64,000 nt of DNA from Cupriavidus sp. MP-37 (GTDB lineage: Bacteria > Pseudomonadota > Gammaproteobacteria > Burkholderiales > Burkholderiaceae): contig NZ_CP085345.1 of NCBI RefSeq assembly GCF_020618415.1, positions 744,001 through 808,000 on the forward strand, given 5' to 3'. Each line of letters opens with the position of its first letter. Within the stretch, counting starts at the first letter, position 1. The notes under the pieces are model-generated. The model did not search any database and was not told the origin of the DNA. It saw only the letters and a list, made by a program, of their open reading frames with translations. Both the position numbers and the translations under genes were made by a program. This document shows positions 25,884 to 35,406 of this stretch, piece by piece.

Positions 25884-26270
25884 ATGTTCAAGATCCCCAT
25901 GCTCGGCAAGATGCTGGGCACGCCCACGCCCGAGGCCGGCGGCAAGGCTCGCGCCGAACCCCAGCCAGCACCGCCCGGCACGCCGTCCGGCGCCGCGCGC
26001 AAGGGCATGCCGGAACAGCTGGCGCAAAACCTCAAGACCCAGGGCGACGCCATGATCCAGTACGGCGCGCGGCTGCTGGTGATGCGCGAAATGCTGTGCG
26101 CCATGGCCGTGGCGCTGCCGCCCGATGCGCGCGCGAGCGCGCAGCGGCAGTTCCGGCAGCGCATCGACCAGCTGCTGTCGCTGACCGACGACCATGTGCT
26201 GCCGGCGGAATTCCACGCGGCGCTGCTGGCCGAGGTCAACTATTACCTCGGCGAGCTGAGGCAACGCTGA
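25884..26270 (+). CDS. hypothetical helical protein
   Basis: A 128-aa protein. Start 25884 is chosen for GGAG eight bases upstream; earlier in-frame Mets at 25833 and 25788 lack one. Residues 1-40 are Pro/Ala/Gly-rich; 42-128 are helical (QLAQNLKTQGDAMIQYGARL, ASAQRQFRQRIDQLLSLTDD, LLAEVNYYLGELRQR). No family recognised. It is 111 bp after flhC and could be cotranscribed. Confidence 0.55.
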   Translation: MFKIPMLGKMLGTPTPEAGGKARAEPQPAPPGTPSGAARKGMPEQLAQNLKTQGDAMIQYGARLLVMREMLCAMAVALPPDARASAQRQFRQRIDQLLSLTDDHVLPAEFHAALLAEVNYYLGELRQR

Positions 26271-26734
26271 CGGCGCCGGAGCCTGCGCGGCCCTGGCCTG
26301 GCCATTTTCGCGGCCAGCACGCGGCGCCCGCGACGGCTCTCCGCCCGTGGCGTTGCGCAACCGGCATCTGTTGCCGGTTTGATACTGGTCGTAACTGCCG
26401 TTCCTGGGCCCCTGGCATCGTGCTACAGTGCGCCCTCAGCACAAGGCTGCGCAGCGACGCATAGCGCACCCGCGCGGCCCGCAACCGGGTACGGCAAGGG
26501 ATCGCGCGCCAGCGTACCCGCCCCCGCTTTGTCGCCCCCGACGCGCACACGGTGCGCACCAGGCGCCGGCCCGTGCCGGGAGCCGGCCCCTTGCTCTTCG
26601 TGCCCTTGCCGCGCCCTTGCTGCGCCTTTGCCGCACGCTTGCCGCTCGCCACCCGCGTGGCGCCGAACCATTGCCGCGCAGCCGCCTGTCCCGGATTCGC
26701 CCCCCGGGCGCCGCTGCCGCCCTTCAGGAACTTC
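26271..26734. other. 464-bp stretch without a supported gene
   Basis: I see no ORF with a convincing ribosome binding site on either strand. Open frames crossing it are GC-biased shadows, including an upstream extension of the acyltransferase frame. It presumably holds the promoter of the acyltransferase gene. Confidence 0.5.
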
Positions 26735-27613
26735 ATGACGCACCGGCTCCAGGCCGCGCTGACCATCGCCGCCTTCAAGCTCTTTGCCGCCCTGCCGTAC
26801 GGCGTGACCGCCCGGCTGGGTGACGCCCTCGGCAGGCTGCTGTACCGCATCCCCAGCCGCCGCCGGCGCATCGTCCATACCAACCTGGCGCTGTGCTTCC
26901 CCGACATGGATCCGGCCGAGCGCGAGCAACTGGCGCGGGACCACTTCGGCCATGTGCTGCGCAGCTACCTGGAGCGCGGCGTGCAGTGGTTCGGCAACGC
27001 CGAGCGGCTGGGCAAGCTGGTCGAGCTGGATTCGCGCATCGACCTGGCCTCGTGCGCGGAGCATCCGACCATCTTCATGGGCTTTCATTTCGTCGGCATC
27101 GAGGCCGGCTGCATGTTCTATTCGATGCGCCACCCGGTGGCGTCGCTGTACACGCGCATGTCCAGCCCGCTGCTGGAGCAGATCTCGCGCACGCAGCGCG
27201 GGCGCTTCGGCGCCGAGATGATCCCGCGCAACGGCAGCGGCAAGCAGGTGGTGCGCACGCTGCGCGCCGGCTGCCCGGTGATGCTGGCGGCGGACATGGA
27301 CTTCGGCATCAACGATTCGGTGTTCGTGCCGTTCTTCGGCGTGCCGGCGTGCACGCTGACCTCGGCCTCGCGCCTGGCCAGCCTGACCGGCGCGCGCGTG
27401 GTGCCGTTCACCACCGAAGTGCTGCCGGACTACCGCGGCTACCGGCTGCGCGTGTTCGACCCGCTCGAGGGCTTTCCCTCCGGCAGCGTCGAAGAAGATT
27501 CGCGCCGCATGAACGCCTTCCTCGAAACCCAGATCGCCACCATGCCGGAGCAGTATTACTGGATCCACCGGCGCTTCAAGAACCGGCCGGAAGGCATGCC
27601 GTCGGTGTATTGA
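26735..27613 (+). CDS. lipid A biosynthesis acyltransferase-family protein (LpxL/HtrB type)
   Basis: A 292-aa membrane-anchored acyltransferase with an N-terminal hydrophobic helix and the catalytic HX4E dyad H118/E123 (GFHFVGIEAG). RNGSGKQVVRTLRAGCPVML and MPEQYYWIHRRFKNRPEG complete the family pattern. It should transfer an acyl chain from acyl-ACP to a lipid A precursor at the inner face of the inner membrane. CAGGAA precedes ATG 26735. It is convergent with the IclR gene, 6 bp apart. Confidence 0.87.
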   Translation: MTHRLQAALTIAAFKLFAALPYGVTARLGDALGRLLYRIPSRRRRIVHTNLALCFPDMDPAEREQLARDHFGHVLRSYLERGVQWFGNAERLGKLVELDSRIDLASCAEHPTIFMGFHFVGIEAGCMFYSMRHPVASLYTRMSSPLLEQISRTQRGRFGAEMIPRNGSGKQVVRTLRAGCPVMLAADMDFGINDSVFVPFFGVPACTLTSASRLASLTGARVVPFTTEVLPDYRGYRLRVFDPLEGFPSGSVEEDSRRMNAFLETQIATMPEQYYWIHRRFKNRPEGMPSVY

Positions 27614-27619
27614 CCCCGG

Positions 27620-28456
27620 CTAGCCGGCGGCGCGGCGCCAGGCTTGCCGGATCTCGTCCACCAGCCGCTCCAGTTGCGCGGCATAGCGCGCGTGGTCGCG
27701 GCGGCGCTCGGCGTCGTTGAACGGGTAGCTGATGTTGAGCCCGTACAGCTGCTGGTCCGGGCCTGAAAAGGCCGCGCCCACGGCCAGCAGATGCCCCGGC
27801 TGGTAGGCCGCGGTGCAATGGCCGTGCCGCTGCGCCTGCGCGATGCCGCGCAGCACGCGCGCGCGCATGCCGGGCCAGGCCGCCCCCTGGCGGGCGGCGA
27901 TGCCGGCCAGCAGATCCCTGCGCACCTCCTCGGGCTGCGCCGCCAGCCATGACAGGCCGATCGCCGTCAGCTCCATCGGCACGCGCGATCCCGGCACCAC
28001 GCGCCGCGTGCGCGACACGCTGTCGCGGCTGTGCCGGATCGACGCCAGGTACACCATCTCCAGCTGGTCCCCCACCGCCAGTCCTACGTTGACCTTGCCG
28101 GCCTCGGCCACCTTGCGCATCAGCGGCAGCGCAATCTCCGGCGCGCGGCTGGACTGGTGGAAGGCATCGGCCAGGCTCAGCACCACCGGCGCCAGCCGGT
28201 AGGCGCGCTCGTTGACGTCGTAGCGCAGGAAGCCGGCATCGACCAGCGAGCGCGTCAGCCGGCTCACGGTCGGGCGCGGCAGGCCGGTGCGCGCGGCCAG
28301 TTCCGCATTGGTCAGGCTGGTGGTGCCGACGCGGAATACGCGCAGCAGCATCAGCCCGCGCTCGAGCGACTGGCTGCCGGCGGTTTCCCGGGTAAAGCGG
28401 CCGGTGTGGTGGGTCACGCTGCGGGTGGAACCCTGCGGCGGGAAGGCGTCGGGCAT
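27620..28456 (-). CDS. IclR-family regulator
   Basis: A 278-aa regulator. A winged helix lies at about 28-85 (SLERGLMLLRVFRVG, LTNAELAARTGLPRPTVSRLTRSL), followed by a GAF-like effector domain (about 100-275). It is divergent from the enoyl-CoA hydratase gene across a short promoter region containing a perfect dyad. It should control the CoA-thioester operon beginning at 28567. Start ATG 28456 is used; a longer frame to 28573 would cover the dyad and promoter. Confidence 0.87.
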   Translation of the reverse strand: MPDAFPPQGSTRSVTHHTGRFTRETAGSQSLERGLMLLRVFRVGTTSLTNAELAARTGLPRPTVSRLTRSLVDAGFLRYDVNERAYRLAPVVLSLADAFHQSSRAPEIALPLMRKVAEAGKVNVGLAVGDQLEMVYLASIRHSRDSVSRTRRVVPGSRVPMELTAIGLSWLAAQPEEVRRDLLAGIAARQGAAWPGMRARVLRGIAQAQRHGHCTAAYQPGHLLAVGAAFSGPDQQLYGLNISYPFNDAERRRDHARYAAQLERLVDEIRQAWRRAAG

Positions 28457-28466
28457 CGCGGCCGAT

Positions 28467-28485
28467 AATTTCAGTAGGTGAAATT
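28467..28485. promoter_or_regulatory. candidate IclR operator
   Basis: AATTTCA-GTAGG-TGAAATT is a perfect 7-bp inverted repeat with 5-nt spacer, 10 bp upstream of the IclR start and about 80 bp before the hydratase start. Its symmetry and location between divergent genes make it the best operator candidate for this regulator. Confidence 0.6.
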
Positions 28486-28566
28486 CGAGTATAGCGGTGC
28501 GGCGGCACGGCGCGAATACTGTGGGCACGCGGCCCTGAGCCGACAGACCACAGAGGAGCCCCCAGC

Positions 28567-29337
28567 ATGTCATCCGATGCCGAGATCCATGTCACCCGCG
28601 ACGGCCACGTGGCCCGCGTGCTGCTGTCCCGCCCGCCGCACAACTTCGTCGACGCCGACGTCATGCGGCGCCTGGCCGATACCCTGCTGGCGCTCGACGA
28701 CGACCACGACTGCCGCGCCATCGTGCTGGCGTCGGGCGTCGGCGCGTTCTGCGCCGGCGCCGACTTCAGCGGCGCGGGCCAGGGCGAGGTTGCCAGTGAC
28801 CCGGCCGGCTTCTACGTCCATGCGATGAAGCTGTACCGCAACCGCAAGCCCATCGTCGCCGCCGTGGCGGGCGCCGCCATTGGCGCGGGGCTGGGCCTGG
28901 CGCTGGTGGCGGATTTCCGCGTGACCTGCGCCGAGGCCCGCTTCAGCGCCAACTTCAACCGGCTGGGCTTCCACCCCGGTTTCGGCCTGAGCCTGACGCT
29001 GCCGCGCCTGGTGGGCGAGCAGCAGGCCGCGCTGCTGTTCTACACCGGCCGGCGCATCACCGGGACCGAAGCGGTCAACATCGGCCTGGCCGACGAACTG
29101 GTCGCCAGGGCCGAGGTCGACGCGCGCGCCATGGCGCTGGCGCAGGAGATCGCCGCCTCCGCCCCGCTGGCGGTGGAAACCACGCGCGCCACGCTGCGCG
29201 ACGGGCTGGCCGACCGCATTGCCGAGGTCAACCAGCGCGAGCTGGCGATCCAGCGCGGGCAATTCCACAGCGAGGATTTCCGCGAAGGCGTCGCGGCCAT
29301 GGCCGCGCGCCGCGCGCCCGTGTTCCGGCGCCGCTGA
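28567..29337 (+). CDS. enoyl-CoA hydratase/isomerase family protein
   Basis: A 256-aa crotonase-fold enzyme. The two oxyanion-hole segments are GVGAFCAGADFSGAG (near 58-72) and AVAGAAIGAGLGLALVADFRV (near 100-120). The usual catalytic Glu region reads FNRLGFHPGFGLSL, without an obvious Glu at the first position, so hydratase activity is not certain and another crotonase reaction is possible. It is the first gene of an operon with a CoA-transferase, an acyl-CoA dehydrogenase and a Bug protein. Confidence 0.85.
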   Translation: MSSDAEIHVTRDGHVARVLLSRPPHNFVDADVMRRLADTLLALDDDHDCRAIVLASGVGAFCAGADFSGAGQGEVASDPAGFYVHAMKLYRNRKPIVAAVAGAAIGAGLGLALVADFRVTCAEARFSANFNRLGFHPGFGLSLTLPRLVGEQQAALLFYTGRRITGTEAVNIGLADELVARAEVDARAMALAQEIAASAPLAVETTRATLRDGLADRIAEVNQRELAIQRGQFHSEDFREGVAAMAARRAPVFRRR

Positions 29338-29348
29338 AGGAGGCACCG

Positions 29349-30542
29349 ATGAGCGAACCACACAATGGCACCACGCCGGCCGGCCCGCTGGACGGCATCC
29401 GCGTGCTCGACCTGACCGCGGTCGTGCTCGGTCCGCTGGCGACGCAGGTGCTGGCCGACTTCGGCGCCGACGTAATCAAGATCGAAGGCCCCGAGGGCGA
29501 CCTGATGCGCGCCAATGGCGTGTCGCAGCACGCCGGCATGAGTTCGATCTACCTGGCGCTGAACCGCAACAAGCGCTCGGTGGTGCTCGACCTGAAGACC
29601 GCCGAGGGCGCGGCGGCGCTGCGCGGCCTGATTGCCGGCGCCGACGTGCTGGTGCACAACATGCGCGTCGCGGCGATCGAGCGGCTGGGCTTTGGCTATG
29701 CCGAAGTGGCTCGCATCAACCCGCGCATCGTCTACTGCATGGCCACCGGCTTCGGCCAGGACGGCCCGCACCGCGACAAGCCGGCCTTCGACGACATCAT
29801 CCAGGCCGGCTGCGGGCTGGTCGCGTTGGGTTCCGCCACGGGCGAGCGCCCGCAATACGTGCCCAGCCTGCTCGCCGACAAGACCACCGGGCTGGCGCTG
29901 GCCAATGCCGTGCTGGCCGCGCTGCTGTACCGCGAGCGCCACGGCGTGGGCCAGCTGGTGGAGGTGCCGATGCTGGAAACCATGACCGCCTTCGTGATGA
30001 CCGAGCACCTGGGCGGCCTGACCTTCGATCCGCCACCGGCCGGCGCCGGGTACGCCCGCCTGCTGCAAGGCGGGCGGCGCCCCGCGCCGACCCGCGACGG
30101 CTGGATCTGCGCGCTGCCCTACACCGAGCGCCACTGGCAGGCCTTCTTCCGCGCAGTGGGCCGCGACGACCTGGCCGAACGCTACGACGTGGCCGACCGC
30201 GCCCAGCGCAATGCCAATATCCGTGCGCTCTACGGCCACCTGGCCGAACTGACGCCGGCGCGCACCACCGGCGAGTGGATGCAGCTGTTCGAATCGCTCG
30301 ACATCCCCGCCACGCCCATCTACGGCCTGGATGCGCTGGTCGACCATCCGCACCTGCGCGCGGTCGGGTTGTTCCAGGAAACGCAGCACCCTACCGAAGG
30401 CCCCTTGCGCGAACTGCGCCCGGCCGCGCGCTTCTCGGCCACGCCGCTGTCGCTGCGCCGCCACGCGCCGGCGCTGGGCGAGCACACCGAGGAGGTCCTG
30501 CGCGAACTGCCCCTCGCGCCGCAGACGCGCCAATCCCGATAA
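29349..30542 (+). CDS. CaiB/BaiF family CoA-transferase (class III)
   Basis: A 397-aa class III CoA-transferase. GIRVLDLTAVVLGPLATQVLADFGADVIKIE is the N-terminal signature (given here in two parts, GIRVLDLTAVVLGPL and ADFGADVIKIE). The likely catalytic aspartate is D148 in KPAFDDIIQAGCG. It should move CoA between an acyl-CoA and a free acid, activating the substrate of the pathway without ATP. It follows the hydratase by 11 bp. Confidence 0.87.
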   Translation: MSEPHNGTTPAGPLDGIRVLDLTAVVLGPLATQVLADFGADVIKIEGPEGDLMRANGVSQHAGMSSIYLALNRNKRSVVLDLKTAEGAAALRGLIAGADVLVHNMRVAAIERLGFGYAEVARINPRIVYCMATGFGQDGPHRDKPAFDDIIQAGCGLVALGSATGERPQYVPSLLADKTTGLALANAVLAALLYRERHGVGQLVEVPMLETMTAFVMTEHLGGLTFDPPPAGAGYARLLQGGRRPAPTRDGWICALPYTERHWQAFFRAVGRDDLAERYDVADRAQRNANIRALYGHLAELTPARTTGEWMQLFESLDIPATPIYGLDALVDHPHLRAVGLFQETQHPTEGPLRELRPAARFSATPLSLRRHAPALGEHTEEVLRELPLAPQTRQSR

Positions 30543-30560
30543 ACAGCCGAGAACACCGCC

Positions 30561-31727
30561 ATGCATTTTGAACTCGACGAAGAACACCGGATGCTCAAGG
30601 ACCTGGTCGCACGTTTCGTGCGCGAGCAGTTGATCCCGCTGGAACCGACGGCGCTGGCGCGCGAAGCCGCCGGCGGCCAGATGGCGCTGCTGCCCGAAGA
30701 GCATTCGCGCCTTGACGCCATGTCGCGTGAGCTGGGCCTGTGGGGCCTGGATGCCCCGGCGGAAATGGGCGGCTCCGACCTGCCCACGGTGGCGATGGTC
30801 GGCGTCAACGAAGAACTGGGCAAGACCATCACGCCCTATGACCTGCCGCCGGATTCGCCCAACCTGCGCATGCTGATGCTGACCGCGAGCGAGGCCCAGC
30901 GCGAACGCTACCTGGCGCCGTATGCGCGCGGAGAGACGGTCTCGGCCATCGCCATCTCGGAGCCCGGCGCCGGCGGCGATCCCGCCATGATGGCCACGCG
31001 CGCCGAGCGCGACGGCGACCACTGGGTGCTGAACGGCCGCAAGATCTGGATCAGCCGCGCCGCGCGCGCCGACTGGACCATCGTCATGGCCGTGACCGAC
31101 AAGGCCCGCGGCGCGCGCGGCGGCATCTCGGCCTTTATCGTCGAGCGCGGCACGCCCGGCTTGCGGGTCGAGCGGCGCATCCCGATGATCGGCGGCGCCT
31201 CGACCTATGAAGTGGTGCTGGAAGACTGCCGCATCCCCGCCGCCCAACTGCTGGGGGCCGAGGGCCAGGGCTTTGCGCCGATGCAGGCGCGGCTGTCGAC
31301 GCGCCGCGTGCAGATGGCCGCCTGGTGCATCGGCCGCGCCCAGCGCGCGCTCGACATGATCTGCGAGTACGCGCCGCAGCGCCAGACCTTTGGCGCGCCG
31401 CTGGCGCAGCGCCAGGCGATCCAGTGGTGGGTGGCCGACGCCGCCACCCGCATCCACGCCTGCCGCCTGATGACCTACGAAGCCGCCACCCGCATCGACG
31501 CCGGACAAGAAGCCCGCACGCAGGTGTCGATGATCAAGGTGTTTGCCACCGAAATGGCCTGGGACGTGATCGACCAGGCCATGCAGACCTTCGGCGCGAT
31601 GGGCATGACCAAGGAGTTGCCGCTGCAGCAGATGGCCAACGAGACCCGGCTGATGCGCATCTACGAAGGCCCCAGCGAAGTGCACCGCTGGGTCATTGCG
31701 CGCGACCTGCTCGGCCTGCGCCGTTAG
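30561..31727 (+). CDS. acyl-CoA dehydrogenase
   Basis: A 388-aa flavoenzyme with the FAD-contact motifs AISEPGAGGDPAMMATRAE and WISRAARADWTIVMA, and the C-terminal RIYEGPSEVHRW. The Glu in YEG is at the position of the catalytic base of medium-chain dehydrogenases. It should oxidise an acyl-CoA to the enoyl-CoA and pass electrons to ETF. It lies 18 bp after the CoA-transferase; together with the hydratase the genes provide activation, desaturation and hydration. Confidence 0.88.
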   Translation: MHFELDEEHRMLKDLVARFVREQLIPLEPTALAREAAGGQMALLPEEHSRLDAMSRELGLWGLDAPAEMGGSDLPTVAMVGVNEELGKTITPYDLPPDSPNLRMLMLTASEAQRERYLAPYARGETVSAIAISEPGAGGDPAMMATRAERDGDHWVLNGRKIWISRAARADWTIVMAVTDKARGARGGISAFIVERGTPGLRVERRIPMIGGASTYEVVLEDCRIPAAQLLGAEGQGFAPMQARLSTRRVQMAAWCIGRAQRALDMICEYAPQRQTFGAPLAQRQAIQWWVADAATRIHACRLMTYEAATRIDAGQEARTQVSMIKVFATEMAWDVIDQAMQTFGAMGMTKELPLQQMANETRLMRIYEGPSEVHRWVIARDLLGLRR

Positions 31728-31789
31728 GCCCGCATCGATCCCTTGCACCGGCGGAGACATGCCGGGCATTCCACCGTCAGGAGACCACC

Positions 31790-32788
31790 ATGCAACAGGC
31801 TTTCCGTTCCCGTCGCCGCTTCCTCGGGCTCTTTCCGGCGGCACTGGCGCTGCTGGGCGCGGCCACGCCGGCGGCGCATGCCGCCGAGGCCGACGCCTTT
31901 CCGTCGCGGCCGCTGCGCTTCATCGTGCCCTTCCCTTCGGGCAGCGGCACTGACACCACCGCGCGCATGTTCGCCAAGAAGATCGGCGAACTGACTGGCC
32001 AGGGCGTGGCGGTGGAAAACAAGCCCGGCGGCAACGGCTTTATCGGGGTGCAGACCGCGCTGAACGCGCCAGCCGACGGCTACACCGTCTTTATCGGCAG
32101 CAATTCCACGCTGTCGACCAACGCCGCCACCTTCCGCAAGCTGCCGTATGACCCGTTGACGGACTTTGCGCCAATCACGCTGCTGTCGCGCGGGCCATGC
32201 GTGATCATCGTGCCGGCCGGCTCGCCCTACCGCACGCTGGCCGAGCTGCTGGACGACGCGCGCAAGCGTCCCGGCGCGCTCAACTACGGCACGGGCTCGA
32301 TCTCGTACACGCTTTATTCGGAATGGCTCAACGAACTGGCCCGCATCAAGACCACGGCGGTACCGTACAAGGGGGCCGGCGATGCCATCAATGGCGTGAT
32401 GGCGGCCAATGTGGATTTCGCGGTGGTCGACGCCACCGGCGCGATCGAGCTGGCCCGCGGCGGCAAGGTGCGCGCGCTGGCCTACACCGCGCCGCAGCGC
32501 TCGCCGCTGCTGCCGGACGTGCCGTCCATCGTCGAAGCCGGCCTGCCGGACTTCCTCGCCTACAACTGGGTGGCGGCCGCGGTCTCGGCCAAGACGCCGC
32601 CGGCTGTGGTGAAGCGGTTGCAGGACCTGTTCACGCAGGCCGGCAATGCCGCGGACGTGCGCGAGTACTACTCGCGCCAGTCGACCCGGCTGATCCTGTC
32701 GTCGCCCGCCGAGATGCGGCAGTACCAGAAGGACGAGATTCAGCGCTGGAAGCGGCTGGCGGCGGTGGCAAAGATCCCGCTGCAGTAA
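31790..32788 (+). CDS. Bug-family solute-binding protein with Tat-like signal
   Basis: A 332-aa protein. The N-terminus SRRRFLGLFPAALALLG has a twin-arginine motif followed by a hydrophobic segment and AHAAEA cleavage region, so export by Tat is likely. The mature part has FPSRPLRFIVPFPSGSGTDT, AVENKPGGNGFIG, ADGYTVFIGSN and VPYKGAGDAINGVMA, typical of Bug. It probably captures the acid degraded by this operon. CAGGAG precedes the ATG. Confidence 0.86.
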   Translation: MQQAFRSRRRFLGLFPAALALLGAATPAAHAAEADAFPSRPLRFIVPFPSGSGTDTTARMFAKKIGELTGQGVAVENKPGGNGFIGVQTALNAPADGYTVFIGSNSTLSTNAATFRKLPYDPLTDFAPITLLSRGPCVIIVPAGSPYRTLAELLDDARKRPGALNYGTGSISYTLYSEWLNELARIKTTAVPYKGAGDAINGVMAANVDFAVVDATGAIELARGGKVRALAYTAPQRSPLLPDVPSIVEAGLPDFLAYNWVAAAVSAKTPPAVVKRLQDLFTQAGNAADVREYYSRQSTRLILSSPAEMRQYQKDEIQRWKRLAAVAKIPLQ

Positions 32789-32792
32789 CCGC

Positions 32793-33692
32793 CTACGCCG
32801 GGCGGCTGTGCTCGCGCAGCAGCACCGTCAGGCGCTGCGCCAGCGGCGACTGGTACGCGCCCGCGCGCGTGACCACGCCGATGCGCCGGCGCAGGTCCAG
32901 CTCCTCCACGCCCAGCGGCAGCACGCGCAGGCCGCGCTGCATGGCCTCGCCGCCGGCATTGGCGATGCTCAGCATCTGCGTGCCCTGCATCAGCGCGAAC
33001 AGCGAGGTGCTGCCGAAGTCGATCTCGATGCGGGGCTGCGGCTCCGGCAGGCCGCGCTGGCGGAACGCCGCGTCCACCTGCTGGCGCAGCGTGATATGGC
33101 TTTCGGGCAGCAGCCACTCCTGCTCGGCCAGGTCGGCCAGCCGCAGCTTGCGCCGCCGCAGCAGCGCGTGGCCCTCGTCGGCCACCACCACCAGCCGGTC
33201 GTCGAACAGCGGCTGCACCGCGAAGGTCGCAGCCAGCGCGCCTGACGGCGTCGGCGCCACCGCCATGTCCAGGTCCCCGGCCGCAAGCAGGTCCAGCAGG
33301 TCGCGCGCCAGCCGGCGCCGCAACCGCAGCCGCGCCACGGGCCGTTCGCGCACCAGTTGCCGGCACGCGTCCAGGATCACGTGGCCCGGGATCGACGGCG
33401 AATAGCCCACACGCAGGATGCCCTGCTCGCCGGTACGGATGCCCAGCATCTCCTTGATGCCATCCTCGAACTCCAGCTGGATGCGCCGCGCGCGTTCCAG
33501 GAAGCGCGTGCCGGCATAGGTGGCGGCCATGCCATTGGCGGTGCGCTCGAACAGCGGCAGCCCCGCTTGCGCCTCGACCCGCTGCACCGCCTTGGTCAGC
33601 GCCGGCTGGCTGATTCCCAGCGCTTCGGCGGCCCGGCCGATGCCGCCATGCGCCGCCACCGCGAGGATGTATTCGATGTCCCGCGTCTCCAT
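32793..33692 (-). CDS. LysR-family regulator
   Basis: A 299-aa LTTR. The helix-turn-helix lies at about 18-37 (GRAAEALGISQPALTKAVQRVEA) and the periplasmic-binding-protein-like effector domain at about 90-295. It is divergent from the acyl-CoA synthetase operon and ends 4 bp after the Bug gene on the other strand. It should activate the 33826-38828 operon. Confidence 0.88.
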   Translation of the reverse strand: METRDIEYILAVAAHGGIGRAAEALGISQPALTKAVQRVEAQAGLPLFERTANGMAATYAGTRFLERARRIQLEFEDGIKEMLGIRTGEQGILRVGYSPSIPGHVILDACRQLVRERPVARLRLRRRLARDLLDLLAAGDLDMAVAPTPSGALAATFAVQPLFDDRLVVVADEGHALLRRRKLRLADLAEQEWLLPESHITLRQQVDAAFRQRGLPEPQPRIEIDFGSTSLFALMQGTQMLSIANAGGEAMQRGLRVLPLGVEELDLRRRIGVVTRAGAYQSPLAQRLTVLLREHSRPA

Positions 33693-33713
33693 GCCCTCAC
33701 ATTCCCGACGGTT

Positions 33714-33729
33714 ATGGCTTTATAGCCAT
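33714..33729. promoter_or_regulatory. dyad in the LysR/acyl-CoA synthetase promoter region
   Basis: ATGGCT-TTAT-AGCCAT is a perfect 6-bp inverted repeat with 4-nt spacer, 22 bp upstream of the LysR start and about 97 bp before the synthetase start. A LysR binding site is likely from position. Confidence 0.5.
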
Positions 33730-33825
33730 CGCGTCATTGTGGTGATGCCCGCCATCTTACAGACTACAGCGCACGAGCACACCACCGAGCGTGCCAAGAA
33801 CCATTCCAGCCTTCACGGAGACAGC

Positions 33826-35379
33826 ATGGGTTTCGCGTATTTCCTGCGCCGCGCCGCGCGCTATTGGGGCGACCAGCCCGCCATCCTCTACCAGGACCAG
33901 GTGGTGACCTATCGCCAGCTGGACGAGCGCTCGACGCGGCTGGCCAATGCCCTGCTGGCGCTGGGCCTGCGCCCGGGCGACCGGGTCGCGGTGCAGTCGC
34001 GCAACCGCCCCGAGCTGGTCGAACTGGAGTGCGCGCTGTACAAGGCCGGACTGGTCAAGGCCGCGCTCAACCCGCGCTTTACCGCGGCCGAGGCCAGCGA
34101 CGTGGTCGAGAACTGCACCCCGCGCGTGCTGATCGCCGGTCCCGGTTATACCGGCTACACCCGCACCACGGCCGGCTTCGGCAGCATCGAGACCTTTATC
34201 GCCATCGGCGCGGCCCCGGCCGGCTATGTCGAATACGAGGCACTGCTGGCCAACGCCGGCACCACGCCGCCCGACATCACTCCCGCTGCCGATGACCTGG
34301 CCGTGCTGCATTTCTCGTCCGGCTCCACCGGCAAGATCAAGGCGGCCATGCAGAGCTACGGCAACCGCATGGCGGCGCTGCGCAAGGTGGTGTCCGGCAT
34401 GGACCGCCCCGCCCGCCCCGGCGACCGGCTGGCGCTGATCGGCCCGGTCACGCATGCCTCCGGCATGCTGATGCAGCCCTACCTGTACGTGGGCGCGACG
34501 CTGGTGCTGTTCGACAAATTCGAGCCGGCGCACTTCCTGGCCGAGGTCGCGCGGCTGCGCATTACCCATGTGTTCATGGTGCCGGCCATGATCAACATGC
34601 TGCTGGCCGAGCCCACGCTGGAGCAGGCCGACCTGTCGAGCCTGAAGACGCTGGCCTACGGCGCCGCGCCGATGGCGCCGGCGCGCATCCGCGAGGCCTG
34701 GGAGCGCATCGGCCCGATCCTGTCGCAGGGCTATGGCGCCAGCGAATCGACCTCGGGCGTCACGCGGCTGTCGACCAGCGACCATGCCGAGGCCATCGCC
34801 AGCCATCCGGAGCGCCTGGCCTCGTGCGGCCGCGCGCTGGGCGAGACCGAAGTGCGCGTGGTCGACGAGCACGGCAACGAAGTCGCCGTGGGCGAGATCG
34901 GCGAACTGGTGATCCGCGGCGAAGACGTGTTCCAGGGCTACTGGAACGAACCCGGCCTGACCAGCGAGACCCTGGTCGACGGCTGGCTGCATACCGGCGA
35001 CATGGCGCGCGTGGACGAGGCCGGCTACCTGTACCTGGTCGACCGCAAGAAGGACATGATCATCTCCGGCGGCTTCAACGTCTACCCGACCGAGGTCGAG
35101 GCCACGCTGTACCAGCACCCCGACGTGCTCGAGGCCTGCGTCATCAGCGTACCGGACGAGACCTGGGGCGAAAGCGTCAAGGCCGTGGTCACGCTGCGCC
35201 CCGGGCGCGAGGCCACCGCGCAGCAGCTGATTGCGCACTGCCGCGAGCGCATCGCCGACTACAAGTCGCCGCGCTCGGTGGACTTTGTCGCCGAACTGCC
35301 CAAGAACGCCAGCGGCAAGCTGGCCCGCAAGATCGTGCGCGAACGCTACTGGCAAGGCGTCGGCCGCCGCGTCAACTGA
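33826..35379 (+). CDS. AMP-forming acyl-CoA synthetase/ligase
   Basis: A 517-aa ANL-family ligase. Motifs in order: phosphate loop LHFSSGSTGKIKAAM (Ser and Lys as expected but followed by IKAA instead of PKG), YGASES, DGWLHTGDMARVDEAGYLYL, DRKKDMIISGGFNVYPTEVE and the catalytic lysine in PKNASGKLARK. It converts a carboxylic acid, ATP and CoA to acyl-CoA, AMP and PPi. It is first in the operon with acyl-CoA dehydrogenase, Bug and AMACR-like genes. CGGAG precedes ATG 33826; the frame is open farther upstream but crosses the LysR promoter. Confidence 0.87.
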   Translation: MGFAYFLRRAARYWGDQPAILYQDQVVTYRQLDERSTRLANALLALGLRPGDRVAVQSRNRPELVELECALYKAGLVKAALNPRFTAAEASDVVENCTPRVLIAGPGYTGYTRTTAGFGSIETFIAIGAAPAGYVEYEALLANAGTTPPDITPAADDLAVLHFSSGSTGKIKAAMQSYGNRMAALRKVVSGMDRPARPGDRLALIGPVTHASGMLMQPYLYVGATLVLFDKFEPAHFLAEVARLRITHVFMVPAMINMLLAEPTLEQADLSSLKTLAYGAAPMAPARIREAWERIGPILSQGYGASESTSGVTRLSTSDHAEAIASHPERLASCGRALGETEVRVVDEHGNEVAVGEIGELVIRGEDVFQGYWNEPGLTSETLVDGWLHTGDMARVDEAGYLYLVDRKKDMIISGGFNVYPTEVEATLYQHPDVLEACVISVPDETWGESVKAVVTLRPGREATAQQLIAHCRERIADYKSPRSVDFVAELPKNASGKLARKIVRERYWQGVGRRVN

Positions 35380-35406
35380 ACCCGGAACCGCACCGAGGAA
35401 ACCGCC

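Noticed and set aside
26428..26823. Open frames in the gap before the acyltransferase
   Set aside because: No ribosome binding site, biased composition, and they overlap the start of the acyltransferase in another frame.
29040..31844. Long minus-strand open frame opposite hydratase, CoA-transferase and dehydrogenase genes
   Set aside because: Same low-complexity composition and no motif; the + strand genes have clear families.
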